Positions 35,499 to 45,262 of a stretch of 64,000 bases of DNA are shown here, piece by piece. The first letter of the stretch is position 1; each line of letters starts with the position of its first letter. The translations under genes were made by a program, and so were the position numbers. The notes below the pieces were generated by a model. That model worked only from the letters and a program-made list of their open reading frames with translations, had not been told where the DNA came from and ran no database searches. This DNA comes from CAUZIZ01 sp965219005 (GTDB taxonomy: Bacteria; Acidobacteriota; UBA6911; RPQK01; JAJDTT01): contig CBDCMS010000003.1 of NCBI GenBank assembly GCA_965219005.1, forward strand, positions 496,001 to 560,000, read 5' to 3'.

Positions 35499-38349
35499 AC
35501 GCAAAGGCACGGACGACTCCGATCGGCTCCTATTCCCAGGTCACGCCGAGCTTGGAAGCCAGGAAGACCGCCCTTCGAGCAAGGTCGATTGCCTCGGCAT
35601 GACCTTCGCCAGCGAGGAGGATCGGCGGGACTACTTCTTGGCTCAGCTTCAGGAGAAGCTGCGGGACCCGGAGTTCCGAAAGATCCCGGGGTTCCCAAAT
35701 GGGTCTGATGAGGCCATCCTGCGACTCTCCGACCCTCCCTGGTTTACGGCCTGCCCCAACCCCTTCTTTGCTGACTTAGTCAAACTCGCGGAAAGAAGAG
35801 CAGATGGGCACAAGACAGAAATCAACACACTGCCATATGTCGCAGACATAAGGGAGGGCCGAGGTCACGCCATCTATCAGGCTCACTCATATCACACCAA
35901 GGTGCCCCACCAGGCGATCATGCGGTTCATTCTGCACTACACCAAGCCTGGGGACGTGGTTCTGGACGGATTCGGAGGGACCGGAATGACAGGAGTGGCC
36001 GCCCAGCTCTGCGGAAGTCCGCCGCCCGCCTTCAGGCGGGAAGTGGAATTTGACTTCGTCAGTCAAGGCCTCCCCGCTCCTCATTGGGGCGCACGGCAGG
36101 CTGTCATAGTTGACCTCGCGCCCGCTGCAAGTTTTATTGCTGCGAAACTGAATTCACCTGTCAGCAAGAGGCGCTCCGAGAAGCGGTACAACGAAATACT
36201 CGACCAACTCTTCGAAAGTTTCGACTGGATGTTTCGCACCCGCCACTCCGATGGCGGCGAAGCGCTGATTAACTACGTGATCTGGAGCGATGTCTTCTCG
36301 TGCGGCTCATGCGCTTCGGAAGTTGTTTACTGGGACGCAGCCGTAGATCTTGACAATGGCGAGGTGCGCGATACCTTCAACTGTCCCTCATGCAGAGCCA
36401 GCCTTACCAAGAGAACTGTAGACAGGGTCTTCACTACGGTCCATGACGAAGCGAGGGGAAAGCCAAGTCGGTTTGCCAAATCGGTGCCGGTTCTTATCAA
36501 CTACGGCGTTGACGGCCTGGCGGGTAGCTACACCAAGGCTCCTGACGAGGAGGACAGGCGTCTCCTAGAGAAGATCGATCGGCTGCAGGCAGAGCACTGG
36601 TATCCCACGGATGAGCTTCCTGAAGGCGACAAGACCCGGGAGCCCAAAGCTGTGGGGCTGACCCATGTCCACCATTTCTATACCAAGAGGAGCCTTTTGG
36701 TTCTCTCTTGGCTGCGTGCGCGAGGCCTCGACACTTGGCTTCCCTTCAGCGCCTTGACCCCTAGAGCTACCAAGATGCATCGAATCGCTGCGTCGCGCCT
36801 GGGAGGTCCTAAGAAGGGCGAGGGAGGGGCAACCGTCGGCATTATCAATGGCACTCTCTACGTGCCCTCTATCTCGGCAGAGATGAACGTCCTGGAGCAG
36901 ACCAAGCAGCGGATTCGGACAGCACAGAAGACACAATTCAAACGGGGCACCTGTCTGGTTGGAACAGGATCGTGCTCTTCAATTCCGTGCCCTAGCGACC
37001 CAATCGACTACATCTTCACAGACCCCCCTTTTGGATCCAACCTCGTCTATTCAGAGCTTAACTTCCTCTGGGAGTCCTGGTTAGGTGTCTTCACCAACAA
37101 CTCTGATGAAGCCATTATCAGCAAGTCCCAAGAGAAAGGCGTTCAGGCATACCAGCGCATGATGCTCGACTGTTTCACCGAGCACTTCCGAGTCCTGAAG
37201 CCCGGGAGATGGCTAACCGTTGAGTTCTCAAACACAAGTGCCGCCGTTTGGAATGCCATCCAGGTGGCCTTGGAACAGGCTGGGTTCGTTGTTGCAAACG
37301 TTTCCGCGCTCAACAAGAAGCAAGGGAGCTTCAACGCGGTCACAACTGTTACAGCGGTCAAGCAGGACCTGATCATTTCCTGCTACAAGCCGACCGAAAC
37401 TCTCGAATCGCACGCCGCCAGGACGCCGAGCAGTGACCCGGAGGCGTTCATCTGCTCTTTCGTGAACGAACACCTTACTCACCTTCCGATCTTCGTAGAA
37501 AAGGGCGGTCGGCTCGAGGTAGTGGTCGAGAGGCAAGGCCATCGCTTGCACGATCGGCTAGTAGCATTTCATGTCAAGAGGAGGCTCCTGATCCCAGTGA
37601 GCGTACCTGAGTTACTGGCCGTTCTCAACCGACGCTATAGCGAGCGAGATGGGGTGTTCTTTCTCCCTGGCCAGGTCGCTGAGTACGACCGTAAGCGGAT
37701 GTCCGTCGGAGAACTTCGACAGCTCACTCTCTTTCCAAGGGACGAAGCCAGCGCAATTCAGTGGCTTAGGCAGCAGCTCGAGAGGAAGCCTCAGCGACAG
37801 CAGGACCTCACACCACTCTTCCACAAAGAGATTCACGGCTGGGCGAAGCACGAGAAGACGATCGACATCCGGGAGCTCCTGGAACAGAGCTTCCTACGCT
37901 ACGACAGCTCCGGACCCATTCCTCATCAGATCGTCTCCTACCTCAGACAATCCTCGCTGCACCGGTCGAGTATCCAGGCGATCGAGGACGATCTTGGAGG
38001 ACTTCCCGATGCTGGGCTAGAGACCAACGACCAGACGTTGCTCGATGCAGCAAGAGACCTTTGGTACGTGCCAAATCCGAATCACCAAGGAGACCTCGGA
38101 AAGGCTCGTGAAAGGCAGCTCCTGCGAGAGTTCGAGGAGTATCGAACCTCGAAGCAACGCAAGATCAATGAGTTCCGCACGGAGGCGGTCCGCGCCGGAT
38201 TCAAGGCGGCTTACGACAACCAAGATTATCGGACTATTCTCGATGTCTGGGAGAGGCTCCCGGAGAAGATCCTCCAAGAGGACGACAAGCTCCTGATGTA
38301 CTACGACGTCGCGGGGACGCGTCTCGGAGAGGAGTCAATGACACAATGA
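35491..38349 (+). CDS. pglXI: BREX-3 DNA methyltransferase (PglXI-like)
   Basis: A 952-residue SAM-dependent DNA methyltransferase, which in BREX marks host DNA (usually N6-adenine). Near residue 160 is motif I VVLDGFGGTGMTGVAAQ and near 511 is motif IV TDPPFGSNLVYSELNF (DPPF), giving the I-then-IV order of the alpha/gamma classes. A zinc ribbon lies between (CGSCASE near 270 and CPSC near 297). The C-terminal third is helical and probably reads the target. Size and position between brxC and the helicase match pglXI of type 3 BREX. Fully open. The stop overlaps the next start as ATGA. If active alone it would leave methylated sites, a testable trace. Confidence 0.78.
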   Translation: MARRKGTDDSDRLLFPGHAELGSQEDRPSSKVDCLGMTFASEEDRRDYFLAQLQEKLRDPEFRKIPGFPNGSDEAILRLSDPPWFTACPNPFFADLVKLAERRADGHKTEINTLPYVADIREGRGHAIYQAHSYHTKVPHQAIMRFILHYTKPGDVVLDGFGGTGMTGVAAQLCGSPPPAFRREVEFDFVSQGLPAPHWGARQAVIVDLAPAASFIAAKLNSPVSKRRSEKRYNEILDQLFESFDWMFRTRHSDGGEALINYVIWSDVFSCGSCASEVVYWDAAVDLDNGEVRDTFNCPSCRASLTKRTVDRVFTTVHDEARGKPSRFAKSVPVLINYGVDGLAGSYTKAPDEEDRRLLEKIDRLQAEHWYPTDELPEGDKTREPKAVGLTHVHHFYTKRSLLVLSWLRARGLDTWLPFSALTPRATKMHRIAASRLGGPKKGEGGATVGIINGTLYVPSISAEMNVLEQTKQRIRTAQKTQFKRGTCLVGTGSCSSIPCPSDPIDYIFTDPPFGSNLVYSELNFLWESWLGVFTNNSDEAIISKSQEKGVQAYQRMMLDCFTEHFRVLKPGRWLTVEFSNTSAAVWNAIQVALEQAGFVVANVSALNKKQGSFNAVTTVTAVKQDLIISCYKPTETLESHAARTPSSDPEAFICSFVNEHLTHLPIFVEKGGRLEVVVERQGHRLHDRLVAFHVKRRLLIPVSVPELLAVLNRRYSERDGVFFLPGQVAEYDRKRMSVGELRQLTLFPRDEASAIQWLRQQLERKPQRQQDLTPLFHKEIHGWAKHEKTIDIRELLEQSFLRYDSSGPIPHQIVSYLRQSSLHRSSIQAIEDDLGGLPDAGLETNDQTLLDAARDLWYVPNPNHQGDLGKARERQLLREFEEYRTSKQRKINEFRTEAVRAGFKAAYDNQDYRTILDVWERLPEKILQEDDKLLMYYDVAGTRLGEESMTQ

Positions 38350-39156
38350 CCGTCCACATCTCCGCCCGGCGTGCCTGGCACGATGATGGCTGGAACGGCC
38401 GTTTTTGCCGGAGGCCTGAGCGCAACACTTTCTGTGTCGGAACCCATTCCTATCCAGGTCAGCTCATCGGGGAACGACGCAGGCTCGACTGGGAGACCGC
38501 TAACGCCGGAAAGTCCTTTGCCAAGCTTGATGGAATATCTCCTTGTTGCTTTAGCGTCAACGCGTTCTACAAAGTGGCGCCGCCGCATTTCGAGCAGCGG
38601 TGCCATGTCCTGTTGGATGAGCAGAGTGCAGTGCCTTTGGCCCGCGTTAGCGCCGGTGTAGAAGAGCTCTGGGGAGAGAGGTGTCCTCTTTTTCCTTGGG
38701 GACGACCACGTAGACCCGCTGGAATTCGCTACCCACCTGCGGCGGATCAACTCATCGTTGTTCCAGTTCCGAGCTGTCCCCGAGGCGCTAACGAATCTCG
38801 GGGGCTGGTACGAAGAGGGGAAGATTCACAAGACGCTTACTGACGACATGGTGAGATCCAAGTCGGAGGTCATTATCGCCAACATCCTCTTTGATCGAGA
38901 GATCACATTCCGCTATGAGCTTCCCCTCTACGCTGCGGACGGTAGCCTTCGCCTGCCGGACTTCACCGTGTCTTGGCGGGGCACGGACAACTATTGGGAG
39001 CATCTCGGAATGCTCGAGCGTCCGGAATACCGTGCCAAATGGGAGCGGAAGAGAGCCTGGTACGAACGCTTCTTCCCGGGACGACTAATCGTTGCCGAGG
39101 AGTCTTCCAACCTCAGCAACGATGCCGTTACGAGGATCGAGCAACATTTCCGATAG
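38346..39156 (+). pseudogene. Collapsed helicase/nuclease-like gene (both ends left)
   Basis: Starts with an ATGA overlap to the methyltransferase gene, and the first 75 residues (TVHISARRAWHDDGWNGRF, NTFCVGTHSYPG, GISPCCFSVNAF) look like the start of a large family of operon-linked helicase-type proteins. From about 38570 the frame has no resemblance. In another frame, from about 38610, the text resumes as a C-terminal domain: LFFLGDDHVDPLEF, HLRRINSSLFQFRAVPEALT, MVRSKSEVIIANILFDREI and LPDFTVSWRGTDNYWEHLGM, which resembles a PDDEXK-like nuclease fold (E, D, and a later K). A stop lies at 38659. So N- and C-terminal ends remain and the middle, well over 1000 residues in a full protein, is gone. 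The family assignment is from memory and unverified. Confidence 0.55.
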
Positions 39157-39167
39157 AAGGGGTGCCG

Positions 39168-41993
39168 ATGCAGCCGGGGGACTGGCTTTTCAGCAGTGAG
39201 CACGGTGAGCCCTGTCGGGTGGTTGCGATCGAAAGGGTGTGGAACGAGGAAGTCTGCACGGTCTGGTTTCCTGACGGGAACTACGTCCGACGCCTTCCTT
39301 CCCGGGATCTACTTCCACAAGATCGGGCGCCGCAGTGGCTCTCAGGCGAAATCACCTGCCGGGCCGCGGGTGCACGCATACTCGACTCTCTCCAACGTGA
39401 TGCGCTAGTCGCGCCCCTCGAAGCCCCAGTCATTCCCCTCCCCCATCAGCTGCTAGCGGTGTCGCGCGCCATGTCCGGCGACACTGTCCGCTTCCTACTG
39501 GCGGACGAGGGCGGGCTGGGGAAGACTATTGAGGCGGGGCTCCTCTTCCGGGAGCTCAAGATCCGCGGTCTGGTCGAACGGACACTGGTCGTCGCGCCCG
39601 CCGGGATATGCATGCAGTGGGTCCAGGAGATGGCGACCCACTTCGGGGAGACGTTCCGCTTCGTTCGACCGGGCGACTTCGAAGCTCTTCGACAGATTGG
39701 TGGGCTCGAGCAGCATGACAACCTTTGGCGGCTCTATCCGCAGGTCGTGTGCTCCACTGATTCCGTCAAGCCGATGGAGGGCCGGCGGGGCTGGAGCCAC
39801 GAGCAGGTCGCGAAGTACAACCGCGAGCGGTTCGATGACCTGGTGACCGCGGGTTGGGATCTTGTGATCGTCGACGAGGCCCACCGGCTTGGCGGGAGCG
39901 GTGAAAGAGTGGCTCGCCACCAGCTCGGGAACGCCCTCGCAGATGCGACGCCCTATCTATTGCTGCTCTCCGCCACCCCACATCAGGGCAAGACCGATTC
40001 CTTCCGGAGACTGATCAGCTTCATCGACCCCGAGGCCTTTCCGGACGACGAATCCATCACCCAGCAACGGGTGGCACCCTATGTGATCCGGAACGAGAAG
40101 CTTCGGGCGATAGATTCCGAGGGCCAACCGCTCTTCAAACCCCGCTTCACTAAGCTCCAGCCCATTGCGTGGCGGCAGGCCCACGCTGCGCAGCGAGCCC
40201 TCTACGGCGGCGTGACCGAGTACGCCCGGGAAGGCTACAACCAAGCGCTTCTCAAGAAGCGAGCCGGCGTGGGCTTTCTCATGATCCTCTTCCAGCGCCT
40301 GGTTACATCCAGCACCCAGGCTATTCGCACCGCTCTCGAACGCCGGCTCGAGGTCCTCAAGCTCCCGGACGGTCAGCTGAACCTGTTCCCCGAGGAGATC
40401 GCCGAAGACTGGGGTGATTGGGAGGGGCAAGAGCAGATGGAGTCTATGCTGAGTTCTCGCCTCAAAGGGCTCAAGAACGAGCGCTCGGAGGTTGAGCTGC
40501 TCCTGTCAGCGGCTCGTCGCTGCGAGGCGCATGGACCCGACGTCAAGGCGGAGGCCTTGCTCAATCTCGTCCGCGAGCTGCAGCGCGACGAAGGGGATCC
40601 CAACCTCAAGATTCTCGTCTTCACGGAATTCGTCGCCACCCAGGAGATGCTCGTCGCGTACCTCGGCTCGCGCGGATACAGCGCGATCCAACTCAACGGA
40701 TCGATGGGCCTGGAGAGGCGTAGATCCGCTCAGCAAGGCTTCGCCACCGAGGCGCAGGTCATGGTCTCGACCGAAGCGGGTGGCGAGGGTCTCAACCTCC
40801 AGTTTTGCCACGTAGTGGTCAACTACGACCTACCTTGGAACCCGATGCGACTCGAGCAGCGCATCGGGCGAGTGGACCGCATCGGGCAACAGGAGGTTGT
40901 GAGGGCCTTCAACTTTTCCCTCGCCGAAACGGTGGAACGCCGGGTCCGCGAGATCCTGGAGGAGAAGCTCGGGGTCATCTTGCGAGAGTTCGGGGTAGAC
41001 AAGCTGGGCGATGTCCTCGACTCCGAAACGGTGGGGGTGGATTTCGACGACCTTTACATGCGGTCGGTTCTCGATCCGGAGCAGGCTGCGGCCAACGTGG
41101 AAACTTTCGTTGCGGAGCTGCGGTGTCGGGCCAGGGCGTCCCGAGAAGGGCTCTATGTGCTCCGGGAATCACCTGAGCTTGATCCCGCCGAGGCGAAGCG
41201 GCTCGAAGAGCACCAGCTACCATTCTGGACCGAGCAGATGACCGTGGCCTACCTTCGCACCCAAGAACATCGGGGTGCCGTTGTTAAGGAAAACCGCGGA
41301 CGGGAAAGTTACCTCCTGCGCTTCCCGGATGGCAGCGAGGTCAGCGAGGCCGTCTTCAGCCGCAAGGAGGCATCCCTACCAGGCGCTGAGCTCGTTTCTA
41401 TAAAAGACCCGCGAGTGCGAGCGCTGCTCGAAGGGCTCACAACCTATGCGCCGGGCCAGCCCATCGTCTCGGTTGCGGTACCCGGTGTTTCTGACAAGGT
41501 TGCCGGGACCTGGTCTCTCTGGCGGATTGCGCTAGAGACGTCCGAGGGAAGAAAGCAGCGTATTCTCCCTCTCTTCCTCAGCGACGAAGGCACAGTGCTC
41601 CTGCCGACGGCAAGGGTAGTCTGGGATCGACTGATCGACAATGGGAAGCTCACTATCAGCTCGGTTGCTGGCCAAGGTTGCTCCGACCCCCAGTCGCTGT
41701 TTGAAGCCAGTCGACAGGCGGCGGAGGAGCATGGCGCAGTCCTTTACCAGGAGCTCGCTGCAGAGCACCGGAAGCGTCTGTCTCGAAAGCGATCCAAGGG
41801 AAGACATGCTTTTGAGGCGCGTCGACGGGCCATTCACCGGGTCGGACTCTCTCAGGTTCGGGATCATCGCCTCCGGCACCTCACCGAAGACAAACGCCTC
41901 TGGGAAGATCGCATGGCGGAACAGGATCGAGCCGTTCCGGAACTCGTCCCGATCCTCTTGCTCCGTGTAGCCGGTCAGGAGGAGATCCCATGA
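39168..41993 (+). CDS. brxHII: BREX-3 SNF2-type helicase (BrxHII/DrmD-like)
   Basis: A 941-residue superfamily 2 helicase. ADEGGLGKTIEAGLL near residue 113 is Walker A, VIVDEAHRLG near 236 is the DEAH box, LLLSATPHQGKTDSF is motif III, and the C-terminal lobe has ILVFTEFVATQEML, VSTEAGGEGLNLQF and IGRVDRIGQ (motifs IV-VI). The start at 39168 is chosen because AGAAGGGG lies just before it and homologous text begins with MQPGDWLFSSEHGEP; the frame is open further upstream but that part belongs to the preceding remnant. Similar helicases occur in DISARM as DrmD. It overlaps pglZ by 4 bases (ATGA). Confidence 0.8.
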   Translation: MQPGDWLFSSEHGEPCRVVAIERVWNEEVCTVWFPDGNYVRRLPSRDLLPQDRAPQWLSGEITCRAAGARILDSLQRDALVAPLEAPVIPLPHQLLAVSRAMSGDTVRFLLADEGGLGKTIEAGLLFRELKIRGLVERTLVVAPAGICMQWVQEMATHFGETFRFVRPGDFEALRQIGGLEQHDNLWRLYPQVVCSTDSVKPMEGRRGWSHEQVAKYNRERFDDLVTAGWDLVIVDEAHRLGGSGERVARHQLGNALADATPYLLLLSATPHQGKTDSFRRLISFIDPEAFPDDESITQQRVAPYVIRNEKLRAIDSEGQPLFKPRFTKLQPIAWRQAHAAQRALYGGVTEYAREGYNQALLKKRAGVGFLMILFQRLVTSSTQAIRTALERRLEVLKLPDGQLNLFPEEIAEDWGDWEGQEQMESMLSSRLKGLKNERSEVELLLSAARRCEAHGPDVKAEALLNLVRELQRDEGDPNLKILVFTEFVATQEMLVAYLGSRGYSAIQLNGSMGLERRRSAQQGFATEAQVMVSTEAGGEGLNLQFCHVVVNYDLPWNPMRLEQRIGRVDRIGQQEVVRAFNFSLAETVERRVREILEEKLGVILREFGVDKLGDVLDSETVGVDFDDLYMRSVLDPEQAAANVETFVAELRCRARASREGLYVLRESPELDPAEAKRLEEHQLPFWTEQMTVAYLRTQEHRGAVVKENRGRESYLLRFPDGSEVSEAVFSRKEASLPGAELVSIKDPRVRALLEGLTTYAPGQPIVSVAVPGVSDKVAGTWSLWRIALETSEGRKQRILPLFLSDEGTVLLPTARVVWDRLIDNGKLTISSVAGQGCSDPQSLFEASRQAAEEHGAVLYQELAAEHRKRLSRKRSKGRHAFEARRRAIHRVGLSQVRDHRLRHLTEDKRLWEDRMAEQDRAVPELVPILLLRVAGQEEIP

Positions 41994-44059
41994 GCGACGC
42001 CACTACGACGACCAGCTGGCGCCAGCCCATCCTGATGCACTTCTCAAGCGACGTCCCGAGCTTCGCTCGGCTGACAATCGCGGCCGATCCGGATGGCCTC
42101 CTGACGGAGCAGGATCTCGTTCAAGAGCTTTGGAACAGAGGTTTCGAACTCATCCCGTTCGACGATGCAATCGCCTTCCGTTACGCCTACGAGTCGCGTC
42201 TCCGGTCGCTCTGGGAACGGCAGGAGAAGCCGACGCTGGTGGTAGTCCTTCGAGCACCTGGATCAGACCTTGAGGCCGTTCCATTCGACCTTCTTTACGA
42301 AGCGAAGCGCCACTCGCGTTTATTATCCTTCGGGATCGGCGAGATCTTTCCAAACCTCTCACCTCACGTTCTGCTGGAGCTCGATCACGCGGACCTCGAT
42401 CCCCTTTATCAGGCGCAGCAGACCTGCGACCCGGGAAAGCTGGGAGAGAATGCCACCCGGGAATTCGTGCTGCGCTACGTCTTCGAGCTGACTCCGGAGC
42501 TCATCAAGAGCCCGGCGGATCTCCTCCGGGTTCTGCTTCGCCGACACTACACTGGCCGAGCTGTGCCTCGCTCGCTCGACGAGCGCTTCATCAACCTACT
42601 CCAACGGAGTGACGCCTTCGCTGACTGGCCACTGGACCAAGTCGTCCCGAGTCGAAGCGCTTTCTTCTCGTTCCTCCAGGAGCGGTGGCCAGCCTTCCTG
42701 CGGAACCGACAAATGCTACGCAGAGCGTCGGAGTCCGAGGTGAAGAAACCTAAGGCTCTCTACTACATCGGCCCCGAGATCCTGCCCTTCGACAACCCCG
42801 ACGTTCGCGTCTACATCGACAACCTCTTCGTGGAGGGCCTGCTGGAGCCCGTCGCGCCGATTTCGGACTCGGCTCCCACCGAGGAGTGGATGCGGGCCGG
42901 CATCCTTGTCGAGGACGAGGTGGCCCGGTCTCGGCTACGCTTGGAGAAGCTCCGAGCTAACTTGGAAAGCTCGATTCCCGAAAAGAGCGCGGGATATCAC
43001 GAGTGGATCGCCTTCGCGTTTCGTTGGGCGAGATGGCTTGGCCTCCGCTTCGACCCGAGCGTCACCAAACCCCTCGCTGGTGACGCTCTTGATCCCGAGC
43101 CGCTCGACAGTCTGCATGATCGGGTGGAGCTTCGCTTCAGAGAATGGATGACGGCCCGATACGCCGCCCTCCACAGCCTGAGCTACTTACCCAAGCCCGT
43201 TATGGTGCATCAGATTCCTCACTTCATCGGACACATCCGTGGTCAGGGCGGGGAAGACGGCGCGGACAGGATTGCTCTTCTCGTGATCGATGGGATGGCG
43301 CTGGATCAGTGGGCCATCCTGAAGGAATCGCTCGACGGATTTCGTCTCGAGGAGGATGCAGCTTTCGCGTGGGTACCTACACTGACGCAGGTGACCCGGC
43401 AGTCGATCTTCGCCGGCGAACCGCCGATGTTCTTTGCCAAGACGATTCGAGGCACCTTCGCTGAAGAGAGCCACTGGACTCGCCTATGGGCCGACAAGGG
43501 GCTTTCGCGCCATGAGGTATTCTATGTGGCCCCGCAGGGGAAGAAGGAGGAAACGGAAGAAATGGGAAAGGCCCTTTTGGAAGCCGCGGATCACCCCAGA
43601 TGCCGCATCCTTGGCGGTGTCGTGGGGACGATCGACCAGAACATGCACCAGACCGACCTCGGAACCGACGGGATGCACTCGATGGTGCGCCACTGGTCAA
43701 GTACCGGAAGAATGCGAGCGATAATCGCCGCGCTTGTAGAACGCGATTTTGCTGTCTTCCTGACCGCCGACCACGGTAACGTATTCGGCCGCGGGATCGG
43801 CAAACCGAACGTCGGCGCCGCTGCGAAGCAGCGCGGAGAGCGGGCTCACATCTTCGAATCCGAACTAATCCGTGCATCGGTTCACGAGCAGTACCCGGGG
43901 AGCCTGGAGTGGCCGCAGATCGGATTGCCACCTGACTTGTGGGCTCTGATCGCGCCGATACGCTCCTGTTTCCTGCCAGAGGGAAAGGCAGCTGTGTCAC
44001 ACGGGGGAATTTCGCTGGAGGAAGTCATCGTCCCGTTTGTGAGAGTGAGCGCATCATGA
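41990..44059 (+). CDS. pglZ: BREX-3 phosphatase-fold protein PglZ
   Basis: A 689-residue PglZ, the hallmark BREX protein with an alkaline-phosphatase-like metal site. The core starts near residue 428 with LLVIDGMALDQWAILKESL (first metal aspartate), followed by VPTLTQVTRQSIFAGEPP (nucleophile region), LGGVVGTIDQNMH, and VFLTADHGNVFGRGIG (DHG metal ligands) near 591. The N-terminal 400 residues are helical. The domain arrangement and length fit the type 3 version. It is flanked by 4-base overlaps with both the helicase gene and brxA, so expression is tightly coupled. No frame damage is seen. Confidence 0.88.
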   Translation: MSDATTTTSWRQPILMHFSSDVPSFARLTIAADPDGLLTEQDLVQELWNRGFELIPFDDAIAFRYAYESRLRSLWERQEKPTLVVVLRAPGSDLEAVPFDLLYEAKRHSRLLSFGIGEIFPNLSPHVLLELDHADLDPLYQAQQTCDPGKLGENATREFVLRYVFELTPELIKSPADLLRVLLRRHYTGRAVPRSLDERFINLLQRSDAFADWPLDQVVPSRSAFFSFLQERWPAFLRNRQMLRRASESEVKKPKALYYIGPEILPFDNPDVRVYIDNLFVEGLLEPVAPISDSAPTEEWMRAGILVEDEVARSRLRLEKLRANLESSIPEKSAGYHEWIAFAFRWARWLGLRFDPSVTKPLAGDALDPEPLDSLHDRVELRFREWMTARYAALHSLSYLPKPVMVHQIPHFIGHIRGQGGEDGADRIALLVIDGMALDQWAILKESLDGFRLEEDAAFAWVPTLTQVTRQSIFAGEPPMFFAKTIRGTFAEESHWTRLWADKGLSRHEVFYVAPQGKKEETEEMGKALLEAADHPRCRILGGVVGTIDQNMHQTDLGTDGMHSMVRHWSSTGRMRAIIAALVERDFAVFLTADHGNVFGRGIGKPNVGAAAKQRGERAHIFESELIRASVHEQYPGSLEWPQIGLPPDLWALIAPIRSCFLPEGKAAVSHGGISLEEVIVPFVRVSAS

Positions 44060-44799
44060 TTCGAACACTCGTCGGATTCGACCGGAAAATCGAGCGTGAG
44101 TGGCTTGAGTTTGCAGCGGCCCAGGCAATCGAAGAGCTGCCTGCGGATGAGATGCGCAAACGCCTCTGGGACTTCCTCGAGGGAAGAGTCTCTGCCGGTA
44201 GCTCTGGGTGGAACAGCGATCGCGGAAAGGTAATCACGGTTTTGATGCGGATCTGGGGGCCTGGAACGGGGCGGTATGAGGAACTGAGAGCACGAGCTTC
44301 AGAGGCTCTCGATGGTTCCGCCACGGAGTTCCGACTCGCAGTTCACTGGGCGCTGTGTCTTGGCTCCTATCCGTTCTTTGCAGATGTAGCCCGAGTCACC
44401 GGCCAACACCTCGCGCTTCACGGCGAGGTCGTATTGGATGAGGTGCGCCGCCGCCTAGTCGAAAGCTGGGGCGACCGGACCGTAGTCCGCCGAGGATCAC
44501 AGAGAATTCTCCGATCGATGATCGATTGGGCGGTCTTGAAAGAGGGCGTGCGTCGCGGGAGCTACCTCAAGGGTTCCGAGCAGTCTATTTCCCACCCCGC
44601 GGTAAGCCGCCTGCTCGCTGAAGGTCTCTTACTTGCTCTGGCCGGAGAGGCACTCGCTGCCCCGAAGCTCCGTTCGCATCCGAGCTTGTTCCCCTTCCGA
44701 GTCGAACTCGGAGATCTCGCGCTCGGTCACGGAGAAGGACCTCTCCGGTTAGAGCGGGAAGCTCTAGGCTCCGAGTACCTTCGACTTGCCGGGTTCTGA
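44056..44799 (+). CDS. brxA: BREX protein BrxA (DUF1819-like)
   Basis: A 247-residue protein starting at the ATGA overlap with pglZ. As last gene of the operon it has the place and length of BrxA in type 3 BREX, a small helical DNA-binding protein. EYLLLA-type signatures are hard to see, but AAQAIEELPADEMRKRLWDFLEG, a central VHWALCLGSYPFFADVARVTG and RRGSQRILRSMIDWAVLKEG fit the DUF1819-like pattern of small paired helical domains. The upstream ATG at 43939 would overlap pglZ in another frame by 120 bases and is not used. A 272-base stretch with no recognisable gene follows. Confidence 0.7.
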   Translation: MIRTLVGFDRKIEREWLEFAAAQAIEELPADEMRKRLWDFLEGRVSAGSSGWNSDRGKVITVLMRIWGPGTGRYEELRARASEALDGSATEFRLAVHWALCLGSYPFFADVARVTGQHLALHGEVVLDEVRRRLVESWGDRTVVRRGSQRILRSMIDWAVLKEGVRRGSYLKGSEQSISHPAVSRLLAEGLLLALAGEALAAPKLRSHPSLFPFRVELGDLALGHGEGPLRLEREALGSEYLRLAGF

Positions 44800-45071
44800 C
44801 CGCCCACCTGCGATAGCGTGTTTCGGATGCGTCTGATTACGCCAAAGATCCCCAGACACCAGGCTATGGAGCCGTTATCGCTCTTGTCTATTCGGCCCCA
44901 CCACGCACATCGGACGAGTTTTCGCGAATTGTTCTGGTTTCAGTCAAGAATGAGCGTCCTCGGCAAATGCCCAGTCCGCACGGGCTCCGAGACCAAACCT
45001 AGGAGGCGAGCTGAGCGGAACGTGGCGGCACAGGCGCTCAAGCGTCGCTCCCACTTTGCTAAGATTTAGAC

Positions 45072-45230
45072 ATGGGTCGCAATTGCTCGGTTTGCCAACA
45101 TGTTTGCCGCGATGCCATTGACTCATCCTTGATTCGGGGTGAGCCTTTGAGAAACCTGGCAGGACGGCACGGGCTCTCGACGACGGCACTGCCCGAGGCT
45201 CTATACCGGGACTGGCCTTTGTCGGCCTGA
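45072..45230 (+). CDS. Small zinc-finger/HTH protein, possibly a fragment
   Basis: A 52-residue frame, MGRNCSVCQHVCRDAIDSSL then IRGEPLRNLAGRHGLSTTAL. The CxxC at the start and the D-A-I-D, G-E-P-L-R-x-x-A-x-x-x-G-L-S-x-x-A-L pattern are those of small bacterial proteins with a zinc knuckle and a resolvase-like helix-turn-helix, usually about 80 or more residues long and common on mobile elements. Here it ends early at a TGA, so it may be a truncated copy. No function is known. Confidence 0.5.
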   Translation: MGRNCSVCQHVCRDAIDSSLIRGEPLRNLAGRHGLSTTALPEALYRDWPLSA

Positions 45231-45262
45231 CACTGGGTGAATATAGCGATCCATTGAACTAG

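Noticed and set aside
30173..44799. DISARM system, because of the DrmD-like SNF2 helicase and a DNA methyltransferase
   Set aside because: PglZ, a DUF1819-like brxA and a DUF6079-type brxC fragment are present, and no drmA, drmB or drmC is seen; gene order fits BREX type 3.
44818..45069. An 83-codon gene after brxA
   Set aside because: Random-looking basic composition and no homologous pattern; likely chance.
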